Part shown: piece by piece, positions 30,340 to 30,572 of the stretch
Numbering within the stretch: the first letter of the stretch is position 1
How the letters are laid out: each line of letters begins with the position of its first letter
Assembly (NCBI RefSeq): GCF_022376445.1
Contig: NW_025955403.1
Location: forward strand, 1 to 30,572
Direction of reading: 5' to 3'
DNA length: 30,572 nt
From: Fomitopsis serialis
Lineage: Eukaryota; Basidiomycota; Agaricomycetes; Polyporales; Fomitopsidaceae
Notes under the pieces: model-generated
Seen by the model: only the letters and a program-made list of their open reading frames with translations
Database searches by the model: none
Told to the model about the DNA's origin: nothing
Translations under genes and position numbers: made by a program

Positions 30340-30572
30340 ACTCCCGGATGATGATGCAGACTCAAAATCAGTTGATGGCCAGGGTATATGCATGATGAAA
30401 TGTTGCGCGCAGTAGAGCATGGTGAAAGTTTGAAGGGAGGAAGGCGTCGGGAAGAGAAGGCGCGTCGCAGCGGGAACGATGGGATCTTGAGATCCGCGGT
30501 ACTGGCCGAACGATTGCTGTTATACGAGACGCCCGGCGCCTTCATCGACCTCCACTCGGTCACAGAGATCAT
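30340..30572. other. Right edge, possibly the start of another gene
   Basis: After the methyltransferase stop both strands have open frames that run off the window. On the plus strand the frame ending LLLYETPGAFIDLHSVTEI looks somewhat protein-like but has no ATG in view. On the minus strand an ATG sits at the very edge (MISVTEWRSMKAP). The choice cannot be made from this sequence. Confidence 0.2.

Overview
The window reads as nuclear DNA of a filamentous basidiomycete, most likely an Agaricomycete. The recognisable genes are broken by many short (about 50-80 nt) GT-AG introns with GTRNGT-type donors and CTGAC/CTAAC branch points. Coding exons favour G or C in third positions. The families are ones common in mushroom and polypore genomes: F-box proteins, purine nucleoside permease-like proteins, microsomal-type epoxide hydrolase and METTL25. 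I saw no convincing transposon, tRNA, rRNA or CRISPR. Exon boundaries were deduced by eye from splice signals, reading phase and comparison between paralogues inside the window; none is backed by RNA data.

Layout. (1) 1-6900 is gene-poor. Its one credible gene is an unrecognised minus-strand gene (1980-3425) whose coding signal jumps between frames, preceded by a leader with a probable 5' UTR intron. (2) 6916-7608 (minus) encodes a HIG1-domain respiratory supercomplex factor (Rcf1-like), divergent from (3) two tandem F-box genes, FB1 (8066-9502) and FB2 (10234-11660). (4) 13291-20227 is framed by two inward-pointing purine nucleoside permease-like genes, NUP1 (+) and NUP2 (-). Between them lie a METTL25/RRNAD1-type methyltransferase (-) and a seven-exon GNAT acetyltransferase (+) that share a 285-bp divergent promoter. 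(5) 20872-28819 holds three more F-box paralogues: FB3, broken by a 7-bp deletion, FB4 and FB5. An epoxide hydrolase (-) sits between FB3 and FB4. FB3 and FB4 lie in a roughly 2-kb direct duplication that includes both flanks. (6) 29338-30339 (+) is a Tam-like SAM methyltransferase.

Functional reading. I see no single pathway that ties the genes together. Rcf1 and METTL25 look like housekeeping genes. The F-box and NUP genes look like a locally expanding accessory set. All five F-box copies share a phase-0 intron at the same place near the 3' end, so they come from one ancestor. The two NUP genes have identical internal exon lengths (148, 299 and 542 nt). The main points of interest are recent duplication and decay: the FB3 deletion, a G tract of 4 in one duplicate and 16 in the other, a frame problem at the epoxide hydrolase start, and a nucleoside permease family whose members here look like secreted glycoproteins rather than membrane transporters. 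I did not find convincing evidence of an entirely new system.
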